Shown: in pieces, positions 18,689-29,500 of the stretch | Layout: each line of letters opens with the position of its first letter | How positions within the stretch are numbered: the first letter of the stretch is position 1 | Assembly (NCBI GenBank): GCA_026417575.1 | Contig: JAOACZ010000081.1 | Coordinates: 1-32,866 of the forward strand | Origin: a bacterium | Lineage (GTDB): Bacteria; Auribacterota; UBA3054; JAPLST01 | DNA: 32,866 nucleotides | Direction: 5' to 3' | The notes under the pieces: model-generated | Told to the model about the DNA's origin: nothing | Seen by the model: only the letters and a program-made list of their open reading frames with translations | Database searches by the model: none | Program-made: the position numbers and the translations under genes

Positions 18689-19117
18689 ATGGCGCGCGTA
18701 AACATTGAACTTCCAGCGATGTTTCCGTTTAACACGGAATTGACGATTCGGATCACAGATATCAACTACGGACAACATTTGGGCAATGATGCCCTTTTAG
18801 GGTTGCTGCATGAGGCGCGCGTGCGCTTTTTGGGGGCGCACGGTTTGTCAGAAAAGGACGTAGGCGGCTGTGGGTTGATCATGGCGGACGCGGCGATCGT
18901 TTTTAAGTCACAAGGAAGGTATGGGCAACGCCTTCGCGTCAGCATAGCCGTCGTTGACCCCGGCCCAGTGGGATGCGATTTGGTCTATTTAGTCAGTGAC
19001 GCCAACACGGGGATAGAGGTGGCCCGAGCAAAGACGGGGATGGTCTTCTTCGACTACAACCGCAACAAAGTTGCGCGCATGCCCGAGAGGTTCAGAGCTC
19101 TTTGCCCGGGTCACTGA
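18689..19117 (+). CDS. Thioesterase superfamily (hotdog fold, 4HBT-like) protein
   Basis: 142 aa. ITDINYGQHLGNDALLGLLHEARVRFLGAHG resembles the 4HBT catalytic segment. Confidence 0.75.
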   Translation: MARVNIELPAMFPFNTELTIRITDINYGQHLGNDALLGLLHEARVRFLGAHGLSEKDVGGCGLIMADAAIVFKSQGRYGQRLRVSIAVVDPGPVGCDLVYLVSDANTGIEVARAKTGMVFFDYNRNKVARMPERFRALCPGH

Positions 19118-19122
19118 GCTGG

Positions 19123-19542
19123 TTACCATTCTTCAAATGACTCGCTCGGGCTCGTGGGTATTGTGGGAGCAGGGCGATTGGTTGGCGCGGGGTGGAATAT
19201 GGCCCAGCACGCGCGGGTCATGGGGTAGGGCTCTTCAGGTGCGATCAGTTTGCAAGGGTAGAACAAGTAGCCTGGAAATTCGTACACAAGAGCCGATGCA
19301 GCGGCAGCATCTTCTGTAACCTTACCACGGTTTTCCTCATGCATACGCGCGCGGTGAGCTGCACCAAGCTTCAGCAACTCATCCGAGGCAGCAGCTAGCC
19401 CCTGCACCGGTAAGACCAGTGTGTCACCAATCGCCGCGAAGGGTAACGCCGCGCCCGCTCCTACACGCTGTGCCGTCTGACATGCGCTTAGAAAAACGGT
19501 GGTTAGAAGGCCGAGCACTACATGCACACGCGGGGGCATCAT
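19123..19542 (-). CDS. Small putative lipoprotein
   Basis: MMPPRVHVVLGLLTTVFLSACQTAQRVG: lipobox LSAC. Track ORF begins at 19710; the signal peptide starts at the internal Met. Confidence 0.6.
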   Translation of the reverse strand: MMPPRVHVVLGLLTTVFLSACQTAQRVGAGAALPFAAIGDTLVLPVQGLAAASDELLKLGAAHRARMHEENRGKVTEDAAAASALVYEFPGYLFYPCKLIAPEEPYPMTRACWAIFHPAPTNRPAPTIPTSPSESFEEW

Positions 19543-19994
19543 TGTAATGATATCAAAATGCCGCTGGTGCGTGTACCGCGCTTCAGTTATGCAAGGGAGA
19601 AGACCCACGCCTGCCACGGCCAGCAATGCGAGATGCCCCCTAGCCACAAGGGGGAATGAAACGGTTGAGTGAAGCAACGCGGTCAGAAGTACCGCAAAAA
19701 CATCGTCCACACTTTGCCTAGCAGCGAGGCAACGGGCGGGGCAATGGAAAGACTTCGCCGACCAGCATCGTCGTGCCGCGCGAGCCTGATTTTTGGAAAT
19801 CAGAGATGGCAGCTAGACCAGGAGGGCACGTCCAAATGCATTGACCATGCTCGGCTTGTTCGCGCTTCACCCGGTGATTTGGCGCGTACTTTCACGTTGC
19901 CACAACGACGACCTCAGGCGGGGTGGCACGTTTTGCATAACCTGATTGGTAGGCATACCGCTTTGGTTGATCTGTTGTCGCCGTATGAGTGAAG

Positions 19995-21743
19995 CTACCT
20001 GCAAGCCAAGGAGCCGTTTTTGCCCGCGCGCCAGGCAAGGACGGCGGTGAGAATAAGGCCAATCGCGTTGGGCTCAGGCACGAAGCCATACAGTGTAACC
20101 ACACTATAGCCGGGCACAGTGAGCGACATTCGGCCGTTGCTTGGCACCAGATCGGGCTGTTGCGCAAAATTTTCGTCATTTTTTGTGCGATATACTTGGT
20201 ACGCACCGATTGCTGGATAAGGTGGCAGGACCACCGTCACGCTCTGTGCAGTTGCGCGCATATTCACCAAGACGATAGTCAGAGTCAGGTCTTCGTCGTG
20301 AACATAGGCACTGGCGTTCAGGCTCGCATAAGTGTTGTACTCACTATCGGCGCCGATGGAGGTAAGCCCGTTTTCGAACACAGCCCGCACGCGGCGTGCG
20401 CCAGGCCGAACGTAGCGTGAAAAGTGCTTGTATGCACAATATTTCTTACTGGCGTGTGGGTTGGCGAGATTATTTTTTCCAAGTAGAATGTAGTCGTTTT
20501 CCGCGCTGCTGCTGTCGCTCATTTGCCAGTATAAGTACGCGCTTACATTTGCATGCACCAGCGCGTTGTGCATCCGTTGTGCTAAAACGAGCGCACCGTT
20601 GCCAGGAGTGCCACCGCTGCCAGCGAGCCATGTTGCTTCTTCGCCGCAACTCTCTGAAAACCAAGTTGGCTTGTTGTCAAACATCACGCCTGGCGCGTAC
20701 AACCACCAGGCCCAATTGCCCGGTACGTTATCGCGGCCACGCCAGTAAGCTGCCAAATTCCTCACCGCATCCGGAGTCGAGTCCATGTACCCGTTTGAGC
20801 CGTAGATGTCCAACCGATCTATTAGTTCTGGATCGCTGTGCTGCTTGACGGCCAGTATGTAGTTCATTTGTTGATGCAGTTCCCAAGGTGACGCAGGCGT
20901 GTCTTTTACGCCTGCGCAGTGCGGCCCTTTAATCTTGACGTTGACACCGTAGCGGGCGAAAGCGTCCTTAACCGCCTTCAAGGCAGACGCGTATTGCCAC
21001 CACTGCTCACGCGGCCCGGGAGACCCTGGTGTGCCCGGACCTTGCTCATACGTGCAGCTGTCGAATGGGTTCTCGAAGCTTACCTCGTTTTGTAGACTAA
21101 CCGCATAAAAAGAGACAGTATAGCGTTGTTCGAACCCCTTGATCCATGCGGCCAGGTAGCGCCCAAATTGCGTTAGATTCGTGCTGTCCTGCAGCAGGCG
21201 CCCGCCGATGCTATCTCCCCACGTGTCGTGCGCTAACCATGGCGTTGGCTTGAGCACATTTGGATTGCTGACATGGTACTGAGACATGCCTGTCGGGCCT
21301 TTCATCCAGTGCGGGGGTGACCACACGGAGCCGACAATTTTGACCCGGTTAGGTTCGAGGGCGTTTGCCCGCAACCATCTCGCAAAGTCGCCGAAAACAC
21401 GTACATCACCCCGATTGAAGTCGAACAGAGAAATGTTAGCCTGTAAATTGTCGGAGAGTACCACAGGTGTGGCGTAATTACCACTTGGATGAACGAGGGC
21501 ACTCTTACTCAAAGCAACCCGCAAAATGTTACATCCTAAATTTCGATACGCCTGACGCCACACTGTTTGATAGTAGGGCGTATTTACCGTGTCCCACCAG
21601 GCTAAACAGGTACCCCACCCCTCGATCATCTGATAGCGCACATTTGTGTCGATGCTGAGTGTGGCTCCAAGTGAGGCCCATACGGCAAGTGAGCACACTA
21701 TCACGCCGTAGCACTTTACTCGCGTCATGATCGTTTTACCCAT
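19995..21743 (-). CDS. Glycoside hydrolase family 30-like secreted enzyme with PEP-CTERM sorting signal
   Basis: Signal peptide; YQMIEGWGTCLAWW, NILRVALSKSAL, VGSVWSPPHWMKGPTGMS, AVSLQNEVSFENP (acid/base), WFSESCGEE; C-terminus FVPEPNAIGLILTAVLAWRAGK. Confidence 0.8.
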   Translation of the reverse strand: MGKTIMTRVKCYGVIVCSLAVWASLGATLSIDTNVRYQMIEGWGTCLAWWDTVNTPYYQTVWRQAYRNLGCNILRVALSKSALVHPSGNYATPVVLSDNLQANISLFDFNRGDVRVFGDFARWLRANALEPNRVKIVGSVWSPPHWMKGPTGMSQYHVSNPNVLKPTPWLAHDTWGDSIGGRLLQDSTNLTQFGRYLAAWIKGFEQRYTVSFYAVSLQNEVSFENPFDSCTYEQGPGTPGSPGPREQWWQYASALKAVKDAFARYGVNVKIKGPHCAGVKDTPASPWELHQQMNYILAVKQHSDPELIDRLDIYGSNGYMDSTPDAVRNLAAYWRGRDNVPGNWAWWLYAPGVMFDNKPTWFSESCGEEATWLAGSGGTPGNGALVLAQRMHNALVHANVSAYLYWQMSDSSSAENDYILLGKNNLANPHASKKYCAYKHFSRYVRPGARRVRAVFENGLTSIGADSEYNTYASLNASAYVHDEDLTLTIVLVNMRATAQSVTVVLPPYPAIGAYQVYRTKNDENFAQQPDLVPSNGRMSLTVPGYSVVTLYGFVPEPNAIGLILTAVLAWRAGKNGSLACR

Positions 21744-22937
21744 GGTATACCTCTGGTGAGATGGTTATGCGGAAGACGCACGGAGAATCGTAACGAATTG
21801 GTCAATTCAGCACATCGACGCGCGAGTGGTTTCCCCTGATCTTTACCATCTATAACCACGCCGCAATTGCTCGTCAGGCAATAGGTTCCAGAACACTCAC
21901 TTCTCTTGTGCGGTGGATAGAAGTTTTTCAACGCCTTGGAGGATCTGGCTCGAGATGGCGTAGTGCAGAGATCCAACGTAGGATTGTCGTCGGCAAATGG
22001 GTTATCTCTGCTTTCGCCACCTGTAGGGATGCACCCGGTGCTCTTGTGCACACCTTTTTTTGGCGGGCCTACCTTCTGCGTTGTGAACCGGTGTATCTTC
22101 ATAGGCTCGTTACTCCAGCTTTCTTTTGAGCATGCGCCTTTCGTGGTGTGGGGGACGATAACTGGCGCCACCGCGCGTCCGTTAGATGCGCTGAGACCTT
22201 ACACACCTGCAAAGGTAGGCTTTTCATATGACAGCCAACACTGCGATAGCGTGAGACCAGCGTACGAGGCGGCTGAGCACAAGTTTCAGAGGGTGACATA
22301 ACGTAGCAGATAAAGTATCTGCCATAATGGACAGCAGTTTTGCCGCGCAAGGGCTGAAGTAGCACGACGAAACGTAACTCATTCAGGTCCAAGTGCCAGA
22401 GTTAATATAACGTCGTTTACAAGACGATATTGAAGTGATGTCAAGCACCGCAGGTCGGCGCCAAGAATCCGTCTCATCCTTCCTCGACAAAACCCTACAA
22501 CAATGGCGAGCATCGGTGAGGCCTTTACGAGGAGAGCACGCTCAGGCACCGTCAAGAACGCCGCACGGATAGTGAGCAAAAGCCGATGGGCAACGCCGTC
22601 TTGGAGGAACTTCACAAACTGCTTAAGCACGCGTTGCTTCATCAAGCGTCCCCTTGCAGGATGTTCATGCAGTTCGAATAGGCGCGTGATCCGCACCGCG
22701 ACAGTGTGAACACAAGCGACGACAACACGTCTCCAGCAGGCGGCTGCGGCCCAGGGCTGCTTCGCGATTGCCACGCGATTAACAGTGGCATGGAGAAACC
22801 TCCGTGGCATCGAAGGTGAACTGCTGCAAAAATTCTGATAGGATACGGATCTCACGCGGGCAAAGGGTTAATCTCCGCACCTCTGGTGGTTGGATTCGTT
22901 AGCCTACGTGCCGTGTTAACCGCAGGCACTGTGAACA

Positions 22938-24983
22938 TTACGAAATAAGCCATTCACGCAGCGCGATTGGAATTAGAAGCGCGAAGATGCTCCCGGGCTC
23001 GGGAATGAAATCGACTACAACGTGATGAATACGATTGGTGCCGCTGCGGCTCGTAATTCGAAAACTATGGTTTCCCGGACTATGAAGCACGGTCCCGATG
23101 ACAACATTCGTGACGTTGGCTAACCCGACGGGAGGCACGCTGAAAGTGCCATAGGAGTTACCATCAATGAAAAATTCAAATGAGCTGGGTGTCGCTGCCC
23201 CTGCCCGCACGGTGTAGCGGTATGGTCCCGGTAATGATACGCGGGTCACGTAACCGGCCCAGTGCAGTTTTGGGATGTCCCAGCTCCCGCTTCCAGGCTG
23301 CTGCCAGCCAATGTAATAACACGAGAACCGTCTGCCGTCGTTGGTAGCTGGCAACAATATGCCGTATTCCGTCGCTGCTGCAGGAGCTGCGTTCAGATCG
23401 TCAATCGCCTGCAACTTGGGTGTGTTCGTCACCCCCACGTAGTGTGTAAAGCCCCACTGATAATCTCCAACCAACGAAAAGTACACAAACAGCCCGCCGC
23501 CAAATCTACTCCATGCATCATGGTGTTCCACAACCTTGGCGCGCATGCGGGGATCATTCACCGCGGCGGCCTTAACCGCCTCGCTGTGGCCGGTCTTATC
23601 AAGGCCCGGGCCACCTTCGTAGCAAATGCGCTGCAAGCCGAAGCTCAACACGTAGCGGGCATCGTTGATCAGAATATTCGTCATATTTGCCACGTTGAAG
23701 CGCTCACTGTTCCAAATATTGTCCAGCGTCAATGTGTCACTCTCATTATCCGGGCTGTAATAGTTTGCGCCGCCAGCGCCGTAGAAATAATAATTGGCCG
23801 GGCGCGGTACGGCTACACGCTCGGGGTTGTTGTAATGACCCTCCAAGATCCCTAACGCCTCTGAAAGCGTCGCCTGGCCGTTGTCTGCCTGGGTCATCAA
23901 CACCGGCCGGATGCGCGTCATCATCGCTGCGTCGCCAAACACATGCCGGAAAATCTGGCTGATTTCGACACCGCGTTTGGCGATCCGGCGCCAGGCCCAG
24001 TACCAATCGCCCCCACCACCGTCATACCTAAGGGGGGAGTTAGCCTGTGCCGCTTCCTGCGTCGCCATGGCATAATTGTCAAAGGTCTGGGAGAACATCG
24101 TGTTCCATAATTCGTTTGCGTACTCAACATACACCTTCAAGTTGGTCGCCAGCCCCGGATAGCCGTTCGCCCCATCCCGAATCACCAGCGCAAAGTTCGT
24201 GACATAATTATCGTCCGCGCGCCCGGGAATGCACACCCACATGTCTTTCTGCGCTTCGTTACACAGCTGAACGGCTAGTTCTAGCGCTGTACCACGTCCC
24301 TGCCAGCCATAACCGGGTTTGTTCATCCCCGCTGAATGCTGATGTGGCAGAAGCCGATCACTCCAGCGCTGATCCTTGTTCCAGTTAGTCGCCAGCCAGT
24401 CCATAAATCGTAGAACTTGGTAGCGGTGCAGGTGTGCCAGAAACTCCCGCGTAAAGGTATTTGTCCCTGCATGATACCCCGGCCGCCACAAGCGCACGTT
24501 GCGTACCCCGTTCGATGTGTTAGAAAAACGCAGCATCAGCTGCGAGTCTGCCGTGACGTTAATGAACGCACGGGTCGTGTCACTGGTAGCATCGTACGTC
24601 TTATTTGACAGAGTTGCGCCACCCCACGGAAACGTCACATCGCCTTTGCCGTTGAATTCCAGTTTGTACGTGCCCGCCATGTTGGTTGCGCCATGCCAGC
24701 AGACTACTTGCGCATCTTGGGTCGGCCAACCGTTGGCATCCTTGCCTGCGGTTCCGCCACTAATCTTTTCCCAGTCGCGCGCGGTGCGGAAGGCGTCGGC
24801 AAACACCTTGCTATTGTCCCAATCCAACGGCGTTGGCATGTTCATGCCGATCAGATTCGGTGCGCTGAGGGCGAGAGCGTGGAGGAGAAAACAGGCGAGG
24901 AAGACGGTCACGAAGTTTCTCAACGCGAGACTCCGTAAGGTTAAGCGGCAGCAAGTGCACGCAAAATTCTTCGATGTATCCAT
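22938..24983 (-). CDS. Secreted PEP-CTERM protein of uncertain function (glycosidase-like, 681 aa)
   Basis: Signal peptide; LIGMNMPTPLDWDNSKVFADAFRTARDW..., KVYVEYANELWNTMFSQTFDNYAMA, C-terminus DFIPEPGSIFALLIPIALREWLIS. Confidence 0.72.
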   Translation of the reverse strand: MDTSKNFACTCCRLTLRSLALRNFVTVFLACFLLHALALSAPNLIGMNMPTPLDWDNSKVFADAFRTARDWEKISGGTAGKDANGWPTQDAQVVCWHGATNMAGTYKLEFNGKGDVTFPWGGATLSNKTYDATSDTTRAFINVTADSQLMLRFSNTSNGVRNVRLWRPGYHAGTNTFTREFLAHLHRYQVLRFMDWLATNWNKDQRWSDRLLPHQHSAGMNKPGYGWQGRGTALELAVQLCNEAQKDMWVCIPGRADDNYVTNFALVIRDGANGYPGLATNLKVYVEYANELWNTMFSQTFDNYAMATQEAAQANSPLRYDGGGGDWYWAWRRIAKRGVEISQIFRHVFGDAAMMTRIRPVLMTQADNGQATLSEALGILEGHYNNPERVAVPRPANYYFYGAGGANYYSPDNESDTLTLDNIWNSERFNVANMTNILINDARYVLSFGLQRICYEGGPGLDKTGHSEAVKAAAVNDPRMRAKVVEHHDAWSRFGGGLFVYFSLVGDYQWGFTHYVGVTNTPKLQAIDDLNAAPAAATEYGILLPATNDGRRFSCYYIGWQQPGSGSWDIPKLHWAGYVTRVSLPGPYRYTVRAGAATPSSFEFFIDGNSYGTFSVPPVGLANVTNVVIGTVLHSPGNHSFRITSRSGTNRIHHVVVDFIPEPGSIFALLIPIALREWLIS

Positions 24984-26148
24984 GCTAGCATGTCACGCCA
25001 TTCCGGTCAAGGGGATAAACAGACATAGTTATGGCAAAAATGGACATACGGTGCCCGCGTGCTTTTCTGTGAGAACACCCAGTCATCCCATAGCAAGTGC
25101 TGCCTGCGTCGAAAGTCCATTGCCAGCGGCAGCATGTTGCACCGCAGGGCGTGGCCAGGGAGCGCGCACCACTAAGACCGTACGACATGAGGTGCATCGC
25201 AGTCTCCTGCTGTCAGGACGAAGGTGTTGGTTGCATCTTCGCAGACTTGTATAAACAGATCGAGCATGCAAAACACGCGTGCCCTTGTGGCTGGCAGAAA
25301 ACATTCTCAGATACGCGCAACGCATGAATATCGTTGTAGAGGGAAACCACGAAGCGTTTGTACAGTCACTGAATCAGCGCCGGGGTGTCAAAGGAAGGCC
25401 TCTTCAAGCGCTGCGCGAGAGTCAACACGCGGGGAACGGCTTTTGGTACGGTGATCTCGCAAACGCCACGGATGCGGCCGCAAGAGAAAAAGCTTTTTAC
25501 AACGCAGTGCGTGTTCGACCTCGTCGCTGCCTCAGCACTTTCACAGGTGCGCGCGACAAGCGACATACCGATTACGAGCTCGCCGTCTGCAAATTGTCTA
25601 TACCAATGCGAGCACCGAGGCGTGCTGTTTTTGCCTGCTTTTGGCGCCCTGGAGGTAGTCATGACCCAGACCAAGTGCTTGACGTGGAGAGAAAGTCCGC
25701 ACGCTCCTCTTGTTCTTGAGGCGGAGCCGCTAGAGGGGCTAGGCAACGCTACACAATGACCGGGCGACAAGATGATGAAAGAGCTAAGTTGCTGCGACCG
25801 ATCGCATTGATCGCGTTGTCGATGTGCTGAGCGTGTAAGAGATCATCTGCTGTGTGGCAATGCTCGTCACTAAGAGGGCGACACTACCTGCACCGGTCCC
25901 GCCGTTGCAATGCAAGCCAGTCGACGCTTCTTGCGTCGCGGGGGGCTGCTCACACCACAAAGCACAGAGGGCAGTGGATTTTCGCACGACAGAGTACCTC
26001 CCTAGAAGGAAGTAGAGACGCTGCGATACAAACCGGTGCTGGGATAACCTGAGATTGCTCACACCGGAATACAGAGCGAGCCTCCACGCCTAGACGCCCA
26101 GGAGGATCGTGCGCAACGAGCAACGGAAGCACACCGGCGCTTCTTGTA

Positions 26149-26553
26149 CTAATGGTGCCAAAATGCTGCTGCGGTGGGAAACACCACGGTGGTCAACCAA
26201 AGAATGAACGCGACTACAGCCACCGCCAGGCAAGCGAGGAGCCATGCGCGGACAAGGCGCGGTGGAATAGGTTGCTCACGCAACCAGAACCAGGAGAGTG
26301 CAACCCAGGCTGTCCCCAAGAGCAGCGCGACGGGTAGGCCCAGAGGATGATATGCGTAGGCGCGTTGCCATGAGCCGTGCGCGAGTGAGGCGAGGGAGCG
26401 CGTAAGGCCACACGTTGCGCAGGGCAAGCCCGTCACACGCCGGAAGAGGCACGGGCTCCAGCGCGGATCGTCAGGGAACGGGCAGAGCCGCAGGATTAGG
26501 GCTGCAGCCAGGCCTCCGACGAGTACGCACGCGCCGTGCAGACGCTTTGGCAC
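26149..26553 (-). CDS. DUF2752 family small membrane protein
   Basis: 134 aa. CLFRRVTGLPCATCGLTRSLASLAHGSWQRAYAYHPLGLPV matches the DUF2752 GxPCxxCGxTR...HP pattern; TM segments. Confidence 0.8.
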   Translation of the reverse strand: MPKRLHGACVLVGGLAAALILRLCPFPDDPRWSPCLFRRVTGLPCATCGLTRSLASLAHGSWQRAYAYHPLGLPVALLLGTAWVALSWFWLREQPIPPRLVRAWLLACLAVAVVAFILWLTTVVFPTAAAFWHH

Positions 26554-26554
26554 A

Positions 26555-29500
26555 TCATTCCCTCCAGCGGAAACACAGAGCGGCCAGCAAAAGCAGCGTG
26601 AAGAATCCTACTGCCTCTGGCACGACGAGGACGTAGTTCGTCCGCGTCAGGCTGTCCATGCTCCACCCATTTTCGGCGGTAAAGTTGCTCACGACGAGCG
26701 TCACATTGAACAGGCCAATGGTGCTGTAGCTGTAGAGCGGATGACGCACGCTACTAACGGCACCATCGCCAAACTCCCACCTGAAAGCGTTAGCGTTACC
26801 GTACGTCAAATTAGTGAAAACGACAGCTTGGTTGAGCAACGCTGTCAAGGGTGAGGCAGAGAAATCAGCAATGAGGGTGTTCCACTGTCCATCAATCCAC
26901 GCCATGCGATCGTGGGCCCAGCGTTTCATCCAAGTAACTTCCTGCGCGTAAGAGGTGGCTGCGTAGTAATAATTAGGCCACACATAGGTACCGAGGATGG
27001 GCCAGCGCTGGAAGTGCCGGCGCTGTGGCTCGTCGAGGACAGCAGCAAGAGTGTCGATGCGGGCAGCGAAATTCGTGCGGTGCAAAATATCTTTACGGAG
27101 GGCTTGCCATCGCTGGCGACACAGGGCCATGAAGTTTGTATCAGCGCGGAAGCGCGCCCACCAGAACGGAATCGCATAGTAATCACCGGTGGTGTACCAG
27201 CCGGACGTATTCCAACCGTCGTAATAGTTGGCATTCCCGAGGGAGATATTGTAGTCCCAAGGCGGCCCGCTAACCAACTTGCCATTGCGATCCTTGTAGA
27301 AGTACGAGCTTAAACGCAGACCGTCAATATTTTTCCATGCCTGAACGAGTACGTAGGTATCGACGAAGGACGAAACGTCAATAAAACGCGCGTAGCCACT
27401 GACGGGGTGGGTATAAGTGGGACTCCGGAGACACGCTTCAAAATTCGTCAGATAGCTGCGAATCCAGGCTTGCTGCGCCGACGTGACGCGTTCGCCACGG
27501 GGGTAGACATGAATGAAGCGCGTACCCTCGTCGGTATAAAATACGACGTCGCCACTGTCCGTTTTATCAATTTTCACGATGTAGCCACCACTGACAGTAG
27601 GCGGCGTGTTGTCAACGGGAGCCAATTTGGTGATGTTAACGCGACCGGGCGCACGTTTGATTTTTTCCATCAGCACATACACACCCTCATAGGAGCCATT
27701 GAGGACGAGCTCGCAGTACATTGTGCGTGAGGCGTACCATCCCATACGCCGAAAAGCGTCGTAGGCAAGAACGTTGCGCATGAGAGTTTTATCATTGTAC
27801 GGTGCGTACAGCACCCAATCACTTTCCGCGGGGAAATTGAACAAGGTGGCGTCACGATCTTCGCCGTCGTCGTCGCGGGTTTCAAAGCCGTATTGTTTCT
27901 GGGGCTCATTCAAAGAGGTCTGTCCGCGCAGCTCGATGCCAATGCGACCTTCAAAATGGGAGAAGGGATCAGTGACATAGTTGCGGCCGATGCCATTAGA
28001 AATAATCCCGAGGAAGGCGTCAATTTTTGGTTCATCAGGAATGCTCTGGCCACGTGTATCAATCACAAGAATGGGTAGGGGTGAAGAGGTAAGGATGCTC
28101 GGCATGAGGCGGTAGTATTCATGGCGGGCGACGGGACTGGGGAGCAGGCCTGGCGCGAACGTGCGTGCGCACAGGCGTGTGGTGCTGCTGAGCATCAGGG
28201 GAGCAGTGTACATAGTGGCGTTGGTTTGCGGGATCGTGCCGTCGAGGGTGTAATGGATCTGTGCTTGGGCGTTTTGCACGTGCAACGTGAGGACGAGGCT
28301 ACCGAGGAACAACCCACCAGGTCGTGAGGGACGCGGTGTTTCCGCTATACCAGCGTACGCGGGTGGTTGATTAGTTGTCCCGGGTGTGGCGCTGGCGAAG
28401 TAAACACGGCTCGTGACACCGTCAGGCAAGCAGCCATAGGAAACATCGGGTGGCAAAGAGCCCCAAGTTAGGCGATCCACTTCGCGCCCGAACGGATCGG
28501 TGAGAATAAGCGCTTCTCCACTTGCTGCCAGGCGGAAATTCGTGTGCAGTTCCCCCGCGGTGCGATTTTTTCCAGATGCCCACACCAGCAAGTGTGCGCC
28601 GGGCGCCAACACCATGTCAGGGAAGCGCCACTGGCGTGGGTTGTCAGCATCATCGGAGACGGTGCACTCGGCTAAGTTGAGGGCGACTGTTCCGCTATTG
28701 TATAGCTCAAACCAGTCGTTGTACTCACTGTCACTGTCCGCACGGGTAACGCTGTTATAGGGCATGACCTCGTTTAGGCGCAGATTGTGCCAGTTGGTGG
28801 ATCCAACGTAATAGCGCAGCCAGGAGCGGCTATTTGTCGGGGCGAGACGATAGGCAAACGAAAGCACGTAGAGCGGCCCGTTGTTAATTAGATTGGGGCT
28901 GGTGTAACAATTGACGCTATTGTCCCAGCTCCCGCCTGCACCGCGTGCTACGATGGTCATACAACCAGGGGCACTGGAGCCGGCGTCAGCGGTGAAGTAC
29001 GAGTTGGAATGGTTGCCAGTTGCCTGCCAGTTGGTAGCACTTGTGTCAAAGGTACCGTTCACAATGTGCTGTGTCCCACCCAGGGTAATGGCGACATCAT
29101 CCACTTGGACTTCGCCAGGGGCGCTTAAATAGAGGTACAAACGGCTCGAGGTCGCCTGGCCGGTTGTGGAAATAACCTGCCAGGCGCTTTGAGGTACCAC
29201 ATCGATGTACAACCCACCTCCGGAAAGTCGGGCGGTCAGCCCGGGCAGCATCGGTTGGATTGGTTCCTCCGCTGGCATTTCGAACACGCTACCGTCGCTT
29301 ACGAGCATGCGATAGTAGTAGCGCACGTACGTACCCGCAGCGACGCCAGGCAGTGCGCCTGCATACACCGCGTCCCCTGCGGTCCCGTCATTATGCATTC
29401 CGTCGTCGAAGAGCGTCACGACATTCGTGCTAAAGAGATTAGTGGCGTAGATGGCAACAAGAGAGGCGATAGATGTAGGTGCGAGAGCGAAGGCACGCAA

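Noticed and set aside
22379-22855. 158-aa minus-strand ORF in the 21.7-22.9 kb gap
   Set aside because: No recognisable motif, no clear RBS, compositionally unlike neighbouring genes; not supported as a gene.
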